Source: SG8-4 sp964598225 (GTDB lineage: Bacteria > Planctomycetota > Phycisphaerae > Sedimentisphaerales > Anaerobacaceae). Taken from it: a stretch of 64,000 nt of DNA. Shown here in pieces: positions 34,884 to 43,585 of this stretch. The position numbers and the translations under genes are program-made. The notes under the pieces were generated by a model. The model ran no database searches, was not told the DNA's origin, and saw nothing but the letters and a program-made list of their open reading frames with translations. Every line of letters starts with the position of its first letter. Position 1 is the first letter of the stretch. The stretch is from positions 1 through 64,000 of the forward strand of contig CAZRBG010000012.1 in assembly GCA_964598225.1 (NCBI GenBank), in the 5' to 3' direction.

Positions 34884-35378
34884 ATGGGCTGGTGGCTGAT
34901 ATTTGCGGTTTTTCTGTATTTAGTGTGTGCGGCGATGATAATCGCCGAGGTTTTCATTCCGAGCGGCGGGTTGTTGACCATCTTCGCGCTCGGCTGCCTC
35001 GCCAGCGGGATCGCGATCTTCTTCAACCACAGCCGCATCGCCGGCTGGACGGGCGTGGGCATAGCCTTTGTAATGATACCCACTGCATTGATAATCTCAT
35101 ATAGGATATTCCCTAAGACCAGGTTCGGCAAGGCTGTGATGTTGACTCCCCCCGAGCGTCAGCAGGGCGATGCCGTGCCGGATACGGACAGAATCAGAGA
35201 GCTGCTGGGTACTGTCGGCGTTACACTCACTGCCCTGAGGCCGGTGGGAGCGTGCGATTTTTCAGGGAGAAGGGTTGAATGTGTAGCCGAAAGCGGATAT
35301 GTTGATAAAGGCAAGAAAGTCAAAGTAATAAACGTTCAGAGCACACAGGTGACTGTCCGTATGGTCGAAGAAAGCTAA
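34884..35378 (+). CDS. Short NfeD-family membrane protein
   Basis: Seen: 164 residues. Two membrane segments (about 3-25 and 48-72; LIFAVFLYLVCAAMIIAEVFI, GIAFVMIPTALII), then the C-terminal OB domain (GTVGVTLTALRPVG, YVDKGKKVKVINVQSTQVTVR). It lacks the protease domain. Ten bp after the protease gene, AGAAAGG upstream. Known: such short NfeD proteins accompany flotillins. Inferred: membrane-domain scaffold. Confidence 0.88.
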   Translation: MGWWLIFAVFLYLVCAAMIIAEVFIPSGGLLTIFALGCLASGIAIFFNHSRIAGWTGVGIAFVMIPTALIISYRIFPKTRFGKAVMLTPPERQQGDAVPDTDRIRELLGTVGVTLTALRPVGACDFSGRRVECVAESGYVDKGKKVKVINVQSTQVTVRMVEES

Positions 35379-35393
35379 GGAAAGGGCAATAAC

Positions 35394-36404
35394 ATGTACA
35401 ATGGAATAAATAATATTCTGGCAGCAACTCCTATCCGGATTGTCGGAATGGCGCTGCTGGTCGTAATAATCCTCGTAGCATTGGTGTTTTTCCTGCTGTT
35501 CCTGAAATTCTTTCGCCTGTGGCTGCAGGCCAGATTGTCGCGAGCGGAGGTGAGATTTTCCGAGCTTATCGGCATGTGGCTGCGAAGGGTCGATACGAGA
35601 ACGATAGTTCTGAGCAAGATTACCGCTGTTCAGGCCGGGCTGAGACTTTCGACAACGGATTTGGAGAGTCACTTTCTCGCCGGAGGTCGGGTTCCGAACG
35701 TCGTACGCGCCTTGATCGCCGCCAACAGGGCAAACATAGAATTGACATTAAAGACATCCACGGCTATCGACCTGGCCGGTCGTGACATTCTCGACGCGGT
35801 ACAGACAAGCGTTAATCCCAAGGTGATCGACTGTCCCGATCCGCAGAAGAGCAGAGGGACTGTGGACGCAGTCGCTCAGGACGGCATTCAACTAAAGGCC
35901 AAGGCGCGCGTCACCGTCCGGGCGAACATCGAGAGGCTGATCGGCGGCGCCACACAGGAGACGATTATCGCCCGCGTCGGCGAAGGAATCGTCACAACCA
36001 TCGGAAGCGCGATAACATACAAGAGCGTATTGGAAAATCCCGATGAGATCTCCAAGGCGGTGCTGAGCAAGGGACTCGATGCCGGAACGGCATACGAAAT
36101 CCTTTCAATCGACATTGCCGACGTGGACGTGGGTGAGAACGTCGGGGCGCAACTACAGGCGGCTCAGGCGGAAGCTGATATGCGAAGAGCCAAGGCCGAA
36201 GCGGAAAAACGCCGGGCGATGGCGGTCGCTCGCGAGCAGGAAATGCGGGCAATGGTTGTCGAGAACGAATCTAAAGTTCCGCTGGCCATGGCGGAAGCGT
36301 TCAAGAAAGGCAATCTTGGCGTGATGGACTATTACAGAATGAAGAACGTCATGGCCGACACCTCGATGCGCGACTCAATCGCAGAACCGAAAAAGAAGGA
36401 ATAA
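35394..36404 (+). CDS. floA: Flotillin-like protein FloA
   Basis: Seen: 336 residues. N-terminal membrane hairpin about 16-45 (IVGMALLVVIILVALVFFLLFL), PHB/SPFH domain about 55-215 (SKITAVQAGLRLSTTDLESHF, TIGSAITYKSVLE), alanine/glutamate-rich coiled coil about 255-300. AAGGGC precedes the ATG. Length matches FloA (about 330). Known: builds functional membrane microdomains; the NfeD partner is encoded upstream, a typical arrangement. Confidence 0.92.
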   Translation: MYNGINNILAATPIRIVGMALLVVIILVALVFFLLFLKFFRLWLQARLSRAEVRFSELIGMWLRRVDTRTIVLSKITAVQAGLRLSTTDLESHFLAGGRVPNVVRALIAANRANIELTLKTSTAIDLAGRDILDAVQTSVNPKVIDCPDPQKSRGTVDAVAQDGIQLKAKARVTVRANIERLIGGATQETIIARVGEGIVTTIGSAITYKSVLENPDEISKAVLSKGLDAGTAYEILSIDIADVDVGENVGAQLQAAQAEADMRRAKAEAEKRRAMAVAREQEMRAMVVENESKVPLAMAEAFKKGNLGVMDYYRMKNVMADTSMRDSIAEPKKKE

Positions 36405-36446
36405 TCAAAGGAAGTCCGACCCTTTGAAATGTAGGGCGTTAGTTTC

Positions 36447-37079
36447 ATGAATATCCTGTCAGGACATATCGTTTTGGCCCAGCGGGGTCCCGGTGACGAA
36501 TGGACGAACCTGCTTTTTGTCATAGTGATGGCCGTCCTGTGGTTGGTCGGCGGCATAATCAAGGCGATGAAAACAAAGGCGGAGAATCAACAGCAAACGC
36601 GACAGACGCCGGCACGCAAACCGTCCGACCAGAAAAGGGGGGCGCAGCAGCAGGCGCCGACTCAGCGTCCTCAACGCCCCGCCGCCGGGCCGCCGCGAGC
36701 GGCTCAGCAGGCTCCGGGCGCCGCGAAGAAACGCTCAACGCTGGAAGAGATGAGAGAGGCCGCCCGCAGATTCGCGGCCGAAGCCGAACAGTCCTTCAAA
36801 GAGGAAACACCCAAACCGAAGCCAACTCCGAGACCGCCAAAACAAACGAAACCAAGCCCAAAGCCCCAAATCTATCGCGAGGCAAAGGCCGAGATCAAGC
36901 CTGTCGGCGCGCCGATTATGCAATCGGCCGGCAAGGGTAAGCCGCAGGATGTATTTGCGCAAAAGCCCGCGTCAGAGAAGCTTTCCGACCTTGTTTCAGA
37001 TTACGCCGATCCGGAGAAACTCAGAAAGGCGATCCTGCACTACGAAATCCTCGGCCCGCCTATATCGCTTCGCGATTGA
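36447..37079 (+). CDS. Membrane-anchored low-complexity protein
   Basis: Seen: 210 residues. One membrane segment about 22-42 (LLFVIVMAVLWLVGGII), then a Gln/Pro/Arg/Lys-rich disordered stretch, EEMREAARRFAAEAEQSF (helix, about 95-110) and a conserved-looking C-terminus (DLVSDYADPEKLRKAILHYEILGPP). Follows the flotillin gene by 42 bp. Not a recognised family. Inferred: co-expressed with the flotillin operon, possibly an assembly factor; resembles no enzyme. Confidence 0.65.
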   Translation: MNILSGHIVLAQRGPGDEWTNLLFVIVMAVLWLVGGIIKAMKTKAENQQQTRQTPARKPSDQKRGAQQQAPTQRPQRPAAGPPRAAQQAPGAAKKRSTLEEMREAARRFAAEAEQSFKEETPKPKPTPRPPKQTKPSPKPQIYREAKAEIKPVGAPIMQSAGKGKPQDVFAQKPASEKLSDLVSDYADPEKLRKAILHYEILGPPISLRD

Positions 37080-37232
37080 TCGTAAGAAGGTTGGGTCGCT
37101 TGCCTGCCTTTGAATTGTCTGCAAAAAAACCACGTCCAACGTCTCATAATATATGTTATGTTTCATTCGGCCTTTTTGGCTGTTCGGGGGGGTCTTTGGA
37201 GTTTTTTGCTTTTGTCGTTTGATTTTCGCGGA

Positions 37233-38849
37233 TTACGATGAAAACGGATAATCCGCCTCAATTGCCTGGCTGGCTGTTTCGGTCAGGCCGTCCCACGTCG
37301 CGCCGGCCCTGTCGAGCATTCCGAGGTTTTGAAGAATGACTGAAATATTTACCGTGGCGTCCGGGTGAGCGAAATTTCTTTCAAGGTGATGTTCGAGATT
37401 CAGCAGAGACGAAGCAAACTTCAGCCGGTCGCAATACAACAACGCGGTCCTGTAATGCAAATCGAGAGTATCCTTATCTATAATTTCCCGTCCAGGCAGG
37501 CAGTCCAGCGCCTCGCGTTTGCGGTCCGACTCATACAGGCAGATGGCCAGTTTAGTGCGAGCCCTGGTGTATAGCGGATTTATTTCGAGTGCCGCCTCGA
37601 AGGATCTGATGGCGTCCTGTATCCTGCCGACATTCAGCATCAGCACGCCGAGCCTGTATCGGAGATCCGAGTTTTGCGGCCGCTTGACAACCTGTTGGCA
37701 GTGGGCTACAATAACAGCCTGCGACAGAGCAGCGGCGTCGCTTTTGCCGCCTTGTGAAGCAAAGCTCTCCCCCAGGCCGGCCTTGAATCGAAGGCTGGCG
37801 GTTTCGGCAAGCAGCAGCGAACTGTTCGGCTGAATTGCCGCGGCCAGCGACAGCGTTCCCAGGGCCTCGGATGCTGCGCCTGCGGATTTTTGCGAGCTTG
37901 CCAGGCCGATATACGCATCGACGATCTTGTCATTTATCTCGACTGCACGATTAAACTGTTCGGCAGCGAGTTCATCCTTATCCATGTGCAGGTACTGAGT
38001 GCCGAGCTTGATACTCGCTTCGAGCAGATCCGGACACATTCGTACGACGGCCTCATAGTGTGCCAACGCATCTGTCATGGAACCCAACATTCGCAAGACG
38101 TCGGCCCGTCTCAGGAGCAGGTCTGTCCTGTTAGGCTGGTCGCGAAGGTAATCATCTATCTGCTCTATCGCCTCGTAAAGTTGCCCCTGGGCTATGAGCT
38201 GGTCCGCCTCGTCCTCTTCAGCGTGGAAATTATCCGGGTGTATCAAAATAGCCTTGTTGAAGGTCGCCGTTGCCGGTTCGTCTGCGCCTGCGGCCACATA
38301 AAGATATCCGAGCGTTATCAGCGTGGAAATATTCTCCGGATACTCGCTTTGCAGTAATTCGTATTGCTCGATCGCCCTGTCGAGATGTCCGTTTTTGTAA
38401 TAGATCGCAGCCAGTCGCTGGGCCGGCAGCTCGAGGTACTTTTTGAACTTCAGACAATCCTGATAGAATTCGACAGCTTGGGACTCCTGGCCGAGCCTCT
38501 CGTAGCAATGGCCAAGCGCATACAGTGCCATCGTATTTGTAGGTTGTCGCATGTAGATCGAATTAAGTTGATCGACCGCTTGCTGCACACGACCGTTGTT
38601 CAGACAAATTCCCGCTGCGGCTAAGCGTCCGTGAATGCAGGCCGGCTTCTCGAAGAGATGAATCTTCAACTGCTCGGCGGCAACGTCGTATTTCATTTCA
38701 CTTACAAGCTGAATCGCCTTGCCCAAACGTGTTGGCCGGTCCCGTTCGCTGCCGTCGGCATGAAGCCGAGCCGCATCTAACCAGTACCATATCAGTTCTG
38801 AAGTATCAACCGTTATCGCCCTGCCAAGAATTTCCAGTAACCGACTCAT
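37233..38849 (-). CDS. TPR repeat protein
   Basis: Seen: 538 residues. About ten tandem 34-residue helical repeats, for example TNTMALYALGHCYERLGQESQAVEFYQDCL and NPLYTRARTKLAICLYE, with the canonical Leu/Ala/Gly/Tyr/Ala positions. No signal peptide or other domain. GAGAGAGG lies upstream of the ATG. Known: TPR arrays bind partner proteins. It converges on the flotillin-operon gene and is read away from the response regulator at 39053. Partner unknown. (The quoted repeats are two adjacent units shortened for identification.). Confidence 0.85.
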   Translation of the reverse strand: MSRLLEILGRAITVDTSELIWYWLDAARLHADGSERDRPTRLGKAIQLVSEMKYDVAAEQLKIHLFEKPACIHGRLAAAGICLNNGRVQQAVDQLNSIYMRQPTNTMALYALGHCYERLGQESQAVEFYQDCLKFKKYLELPAQRLAAIYYKNGHLDRAIEQYELLQSEYPENISTLITLGYLYVAAGADEPATATFNKAILIHPDNFHAEEDEADQLIAQGQLYEAIEQIDDYLRDQPNRTDLLLRRADVLRMLGSMTDALAHYEAVVRMCPDLLEASIKLGTQYLHMDKDELAAEQFNRAVEINDKIVDAYIGLASSQKSAGAASEALGTLSLAAAIQPNSSLLLAETASLRFKAGLGESFASQGGKSDAAALSQAVIVAHCQQVVKRPQNSDLRYRLGVLMLNVGRIQDAIRSFEAALEINPLYTRARTKLAICLYESDRKREALDCLPGREIIDKDTLDLHYRTALLYCDRLKFASSLLNLEHHLERNFAHPDATVNISVILQNLGMLDRAGATWDGLTETASQAIEADYPFSS

Positions 38850-39052
38850 ACACCTCTCTCATCTATCTATCGATTCGTTGACGTGTAAATGTGATCCCGG
38901 GTTTGTGTAAACCCTCTCTCCGTTGAAATCACAGTTATTTATCGACAATAGACGGTGACCGGTTAACTCAGGTTTTGGCAAATAATCTCTCGCTGTGGTA
39001 GTTTTGCCGTTTCGTTGGTCAGGTTGTGTGTGATTTGTGGATTGTTACGATT

Positions 39053-39550
39053 TCAAAGCCGATTATCGGATTCTGATTTGGCTACCTGTGACTGTTTCTC
39101 GATTTCACCGAGATACGCCAGAGTGCGTTCGAGCTTATCGGTCAAGTGTTTCAATTTGAGCATCGTTTTGACGCGAGTCAAGAGTTCGAGTTTATTGACC
39201 GGTTTGCTGAGAAAGTCGTCCGTGCCTGATTCGATTCCACGCTCGATGTCTCCGAATTCATTGAGCGCAGTGACCATGATGACGGGAATGTCGGCGGTTT
39301 TCGGATCGTTCTTGATCTTCCTGCAGACCTCGAATCCGCTCATCCTGGGCATCATTACATCCAGCAAAATCAGGTCGGGGGCTTCCTTCTTCAGGATATC
39401 CAGAGCCTCGGGCCCATCGCCGGCGGGAACGGTTTCACAGTCGACGTCCTCAAGATACGCTTGAAGCAGCTCGCGGTTCTGCTGATTGTCGTCCACGACC
39501 ATAACCACGGGCGCCCGCTGTTGCTCCGAATCAATTTGGGTCCGATTCAT
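39053..39550 (-). CDS. Single-domain response regulator
   Basis: Seen: 165 residues. Receiver domain about 14-130: acidic pair VVDDNQ, phospho-acceptor in LILLDVMMPR (Asp at about 62), Thr in MVTALNEF and Lys in LSKPVNKLELL. C-terminal helix about 130-165, likely coiled coil; no output domain. Known: CheY/DivK-type regulators act by protein binding. Next gene on the same strand is the DJ-1 protein (39590). A histidine kinase lies divergently at 40548. Inferred: may accept phosphate from that kinase. Confidence 0.9.
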   Translation of the reverse strand: MNRTQIDSEQQRAPVVMVVDDNQQNRELLQAYLEDVDCETVPAGDGPEALDILKKEAPDLILLDVMMPRMSGFEVCRKIKNDPKTADIPVIMVTALNEFGDIERGIESGTDDFLSKPVNKLELLTRVKTMLKLKHLTDKLERTLAYLGEIEKQSQVAKSESDNRL

Positions 39551-39589
39551 AAAAAGAACACTCCCACAATACAGAAGATCAGTTCCTTG

Positions 39590-40102
39590 TTATTTCAAAG
39601 CGGCTATAATAGCCTTACAAAAAGCCGGCAGATCGTCGGGTTTTCGCGAAGTGATCAGATTGCCGTCGACTACGCACTCGGCGTCCATATAATCAGCGCC
39701 GGCATTTTTTATATCGTCTTTTATCGCCATGAAACAGGTGGCTTTCTTGCCTTTGTAGATATTCGTACTGCACAACAGCCACCCGCCGTGACAGATTGCA
39801 GCTATAACCTTACCGGCATTCACCATGCCGTTGGCAAAGTCAATCACATCGGTGCTTCTCCGCATATAATCCGGAGCGAAACCGCCGGGCACGATCATGC
39901 AGTCATACTGACCCGGATCGGCCTGACTCGCCGCAACCTCAGAGACACACGGATAGCCTTCTTTAGAATGATATTCCTTTTGAGCTTCGGCGGCAACCAA
40001 ATTAACTTCAAATCCCGCTTCAATAAGGCGATAATACGGATACCAGACCTCCGTGACCTGGTACATTTCATCAACCAGAACAGCTATTCTTTTCCCTGCC
40101 AT
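39590..40102 (-). CDS. DJ-1/PfpI family protein
   Basis: Seen: 170 residues. RIAVLVDEMYQVTEVWYPYY with the acidic residue, then the nucleophile elbow AAICHGGWLL (Cys at about 103, His next to it), and DGNLITSRKPDDLPAF near the end. Length typical (about 170). AAGGAG lies seven bases before the ATG. Known: deglycase/glutamine-amidotransferase-like or protease activity on stress. Cytoplasmic. Intergenic DNA to the response regulator is 39 bp. Confidence 0.9.
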   Translation of the reverse strand: MAGKRIAVLVDEMYQVTEVWYPYYRLIEAGFEVNLVAAEAQKEYHSKEGYPCVSEVAASQADPGQYDCMIVPGGFAPDYMRRSTDVIDFANGMVNAGKVIAAICHGGWLLCSTNIYKGKKATCFMAIKDDIKNAGADYMDAECVVDGNLITSRKPDDLPAFCKAIIAALK

Positions 40103-40160
40103 ATTCGGTGCTCCTTACTGCCGGAGTTTTGCAAGACTCCTATTATTATTGTACACCTTG

Positions 40161-40448
40161 TTATTCCGTGGAAGACTCAGAACGTAAGATCGCATCCCGA
40201 TGGTCTTCGATAAACCGCCGAACTTGCGGTTTCATATATATTTGCTCGATGTCCAATACCTTCACGATTGCTTCGGCACAGATAGTCGCCGTCGCGATCG
40301 CCGGGGCCTGCGTATCGACAAACAGGATAGGTCGGCCCTTGACCGTGCAGAGCCCCCCGCCGCTGCCCCCAAGGGGTTCATTACGTATTGTAACCTCGTT
40401 TGTCTCCAATAACGCCAATAACTCTTCCAAAATCGCCTGATCGTTCAT
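40161..40448 (-). CDS. Small conserved hypothetical protein
   Basis: Seen: 95 residues. EELLALLETNEVTIRNEPLG, GGGLCTVKGRPILFVDTQAP, TATICAEAIVKVLDIEQIYM. Probably an alpha/beta fold with one Cys. No signal peptide. Faces the histidine kinase gene divergently (99 bp). Family not recognised. Inferred: cytoplasmic; the glycine-rich turn and single Cys hint at a small regulator. Confidence 0.6.
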   Translation of the reverse strand: MNDQAILEELLALLETNEVTIRNEPLGGSGGGLCTVKGRPILFVDTQAPAIATATICAEAIVKVLDIEQIYMKPQVRRFIEDHRDAILRSESSTE

Positions 40449-40547
40449 TGCAAGCGCCTCATTTTACCTGTATCATGGTTCAAGTAAAGACGCAATAAAA
40501 GTCGATATAGTCCAATAGAAAACGGATTTTATAGCAGGAGTAACGGA

Positions 40548-41318
40548 TTGGCAAGTATTTTGGGAAAACGCTTTTCGCTTCACAGGCGTGTTGAGCTTCA
40601 GGAAGACCGGAACGAGGAACTGAAATCCCAGCTTCTCGGGCTTCAGAACCTTGCCAGCATGGGCACCATAAGCTACATGACAGCCCATGAGATTAACAAT
40701 CTTCTTACTCCGCTGAAAAGCTATGCGAGCCTTGCCCTCAGCGACCTTGAAGACAGAGATCTCAGCGAAAAGGCCCTCCGGAAAGTGGTCAAAAATTGCG
40801 AGCGAATCACCGACATCATGGATAGTATGCTCACCCTTGCAAACGGCCGGACCGACCGCAAGCAGGACGTTCAATTACTTGGTCTGATCGAGGAGGTCTT
40901 CACCTGTTTGTGCCGCGATTTCATGAAGGACGGAATTAACGTAGACGTACAGGTTCCGGAGGAATTGACGACTCGCGTCGTGCCGGTTCAGATCCAGCAG
41001 GTCCTGATGAACCTGATCCTCAATGCGCGCGATGCGATGCTGCCACAGGGCGGCCTTTTGAGCATAAAAGCAGTCGAGACAACCGATTCGGTTGAAATTT
41101 CAGTCTCCGACACAGGCGGCGGGATCGAGCCGGAGAATCTCGAGAATATATTGGAAGTATTCTTCACAACCAAGGCAGACAAAGAATCGGGCACAGACTC
41201 GGGGGCCGGACTGGGGCTGGCCTTCTGTAAGCTTATTGTCGAGAAGCACGAAGGCTTCATCGCCGTTGAATCCGAACCGGGCCGTGGAACCACATTCAAA
41301 ATAACCCTGCCCAAATAG
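40548..41318 (+). CDS. Histidine kinase without sensor domain
   Basis: Seen: 256 residues. Phospho-acceptor region MTAHEINNLLTPLKSYASL (His at about 47), N box QVLMNLILNARDAM, G1 box DTGGGIEPENL and G2 box GAGLGLAFCKLIVEKHEG. Starts with TTG: AGGAG (40536-40540) is seven bases before it. A short coiled-coil N-terminus (about 10-40) precedes the dimerisation helix; there is no input domain or membrane segment. It precedes two CNNM transporter genes (15 bp). Inferred: soluble kinase, perhaps for the response regulator at 39053. Confidence 0.88.
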   Translation: MASILGKRFSLHRRVELQEDRNEELKSQLLGLQNLASMGTISYMTAHEINNLLTPLKSYASLALSDLEDRDLSEKALRKVVKNCERITDIMDSMLTLANGRTDRKQDVQLLGLIEEVFTCLCRDFMKDGINVDVQVPEELTTRVVPVQIQQVLMNLILNARDAMLPQGGLLSIKAVETTDSVEISVSDTGGGIEPENLENILEVFFTTKADKESGTDSGAGLGLAFCKLIVEKHEGFIAVESEPGRGTTFKITLPK

Positions 41319-41333
41319 TATTCGGAAAGACTG

Positions 41334-42584
41334 ATGGCGGCTCAAGTCCCCCAGATCATCCTGATGTTCATACTGCTTCTCGGTTCAGCGTTCTTTTCAG
41401 GTTCGGAGACCGCTTTCTTCAATCTCTCACGAAGGCAAATAAGATTGCTTCGTGAATCCGGACACAAGCTCATGCGACTGGTCGCCAGATTGCTTGACAG
41501 GCCCGGCCGGCTGTTGAACTGCTTTTTATTGGGCAACATGACCATCAACGTGCTTTTTTTCGCCGTAGCAAGCGTTTTGACCGTCAGGCTTAACGAGAAA
41601 AGCAGCCTTGCGGCTGCGGTTGCCGCGGTGCTGAGCTTCGTCCTGCTTGTTCTCTGCGGCGAAATTCTGCCGAAATCGGTGGCGTACGCGAATTCCAAGT
41701 CTCTGAGTGCCGTCGCCGCCTTGCCTACCTACCTGGTTTTGCAGTTCTTCGCGCCTCTGGAATTTGTTTTCAAAGTCCTCGTTCTCGAGCCCGCCCTTCG
41801 ACTGCTCATTGGGCCGAAAAGAATTCCCAAAGCTGCAACTGTGGATGAACTCAAATCCCTGATCGAAAAAACACGTAAAAATGAGTTAATCAGTGCCGAT
41901 GAAAACAAGCTTTTGACTGAGATTATCGAGCTTGGCTTCCTCAAGGTTCGGCACGTTATGCGGCCGCGAGTGGACATTGTTGCCTGTGACGTTACGGATT
42001 CGCCGGAAATTGTCAAGCAAAAGATGCTGGGCAATGACCTTACAAAGATACCGGTCTATGTGCGAACGATAGACAATATTGTCGGACTGGTTTATCTAAG
42101 GCAAGTATTGCTCGAAGGAGGCGCTTCTCTGGACAAGGTTGTCCGCAAAGTCAACTTTGTACCGGAACAGAAGACCGTCGAGTCGCTTCTGGAGTTCTTC
42201 CGCACGAGCAAAACGGATACGGCCGTGGTTGTTGACGAATATGGCGGAATCGCCGGAACTGTCTGTCTGGAGGATATTGCCCAGGAGTTGTTCGGGCAGT
42301 TGGAGCCTGCCCGAGAGCTCGAGCCGATCGAACAGACGGGACCATTCGAATATCGACTTGCCGGTCATCTGCCCGTTCACGACTGGATCGAAATGTTCGA
42401 CGTCGATTTGGAAGAAATTCGTCAGGTTACTATAGGAGGGCTTGTTACCGCCCTGCTCGACAGAATTCCCAAAAGCGGAGACGTAGTTCGTGTTAAGAAT
42501 CTTAAGTTCACAGTTGAAACGGTGCGAAAGCGTCGGGTAGAAAGCGTAATACTGCATTTTGAGCCGTTGGTGAGCGATGGTTAA
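41334..42584 (+). CDS. CNNM/CBS transporter-type membrane protein (hemolysin-like)
   Basis: Seen: 416 residues. DUF21 domain about 1-190 with three membrane segments and FSGSETAFFNLSRRQI. CBS pair about 205-325 (MRPRVDIVACDV, AVVVDEYGGIAGTVCLEDI). CorC/HlyC-type C-terminus about 330-416. Known: this family includes magnesium/cobalt-handling proteins. GGAAAG precedes ATG. Stop overlaps the next gene by eight bases. Confidence 0.9.
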   Translation: MAAQVPQIILMFILLLGSAFFSGSETAFFNLSRRQIRLLRESGHKLMRLVARLLDRPGRLLNCFLLGNMTINVLFFAVASVLTVRLNEKSSLAAAVAAVLSFVLLVLCGEILPKSVAYANSKSLSAVAALPTYLVLQFFAPLEFVFKVLVLEPALRLLIGPKRIPKAATVDELKSLIEKTRKNELISADENKLLTEIIELGFLKVRHVMRPRVDIVACDVTDSPEIVKQKMLGNDLTKIPVYVRTIDNIVGLVYLRQVLLEGGASLDKVVRKVNFVPEQKTVESLLEFFRTSKTDTAVVVDEYGGIAGTVCLEDIAQELFGQLEPARELEPIEQTGPFEYRLAGHLPVHDWIEMFDVDLEEIRQVTIGGLVTALLDRIPKSGDVVRVKNLKFTVETVRKRRVESVILHFEPLVSDG

Positions 42585-43584
42585 TCTATTTCTATTACCG
42601 GCTTTCGTTTTCTTTGTCCTAATGTCCGGCTTGTTCGCCGGCTCCGAGACCGGCATGTACCAGTTGAGCCGGCTGCGTTTAAGACTGGGCGAAGAGAAGA
42701 AACGCCCTGCCTATGTCATGCTCGGCAGGTGCCTGCGGGATGGATCCGGGCTGCTGCTGGCGATATTGATAGGAAACAATCTCGTCAATTACCTTGCTAC
42801 GAGCATCGCCACCGGTTTCTTTCTCGGCAGGGTGGCAACTGCAAATGCCGCCGAGTTTTTTGCTACTGCCGTGACCGTTCCCGTGTTGTTCCTTTTCGGT
42901 GAAGTGATTCCCAAGAATCTGTTCTTCTTTCGAGCAGACACACTCATGCCGTATGTGTCGCCCGTGCTGTACGCATTTCACAGGATTCTGACGTGGTGCG
43001 GCGTGGTGCCTGTTCTGAAACTCATATCGAGTCTTTTCACGCGCCTGACCGGTCTCGCGGCGGCATCGAAAAGCATGATGACTACAGTGCAGAGACACAA
43101 GGTTCACGCTCTTATACACGAAACCCACGAAGAGGGTATTCTAAGCTCGGTCCAAAGGAATATACTCAGTCGATTGATAGGCATCTCACAGGTGCGGCTG
43201 AGAGCGGTTATGATTCCCATAAACAGTGTAGAAACGGTCGATGTTAACTCGGACAGAACTGCATTGTTGACAAAGCTGGAGAAGTGCACCTTTACCCGGC
43301 TGCCGGTCGTCGAAGAACGGGCTGGCAATATAGTTGGCTTCATTTCCATTTATGAGGTCTTGGGAACGTCGAGAGAGTTTACCCACATGCGCGATTATGT
43401 CAAGCCGATCCGAAGGATCAAAGCCGATACTACTGTCACCGAAGCAATAGAAATTATGCGCAAGGATAACCTTAAGATTGTCCTGGTGACCAGGGCCGCC
43501 CGCAGAGGGCGAGAGATAGCGACAGGCATCGTTACTATGAAGGACCTGGTCGAGGAACTCCTGGGCGAAATATCCGAGTGGTAG
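42577..43584 (+). CDS. Second CNNM/CBS transporter-type membrane protein
   Basis: Seen: 335 residues. DUF21 domain with FAGSETGMYQLSRLRL and VIPKNLFFFRADTLMPY, three membrane segments to about 185, then CBS pair about 215-330 (MIPINSVETVDV, VTMKDLVEELLGEI). It is shorter than its neighbour and lacks the CorC C-terminal domain. It overlaps the upstream gene by eight bases (ATG within the last codons), so it is translationally coupled. Inferred: heteromer with the upstream protein. Confidence 0.9.
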   Translation: MVNLFLLPAFVFFVLMSGLFAGSETGMYQLSRLRLRLGEEKKRPAYVMLGRCLRDGSGLLLAILIGNNLVNYLATSIATGFFLGRVATANAAEFFATAVTVPVLFLFGEVIPKNLFFFRADTLMPYVSPVLYAFHRILTWCGVVPVLKLISSLFTRLTGLAAASKSMMTTVQRHKVHALIHETHEEGILSSVQRNILSRLIGISQVRLRAVMIPINSVETVDVNSDRTALLTKLEKCTFTRLPVVEERAGNIVGFISIYEVLGTSREFTHMRDYVKPIRRIKADTTVTEAIEIMRKDNLKIVLVTRAARRGREIATGIVTMKDLVEELLGEISEW

Positions 43585-43585
43585 A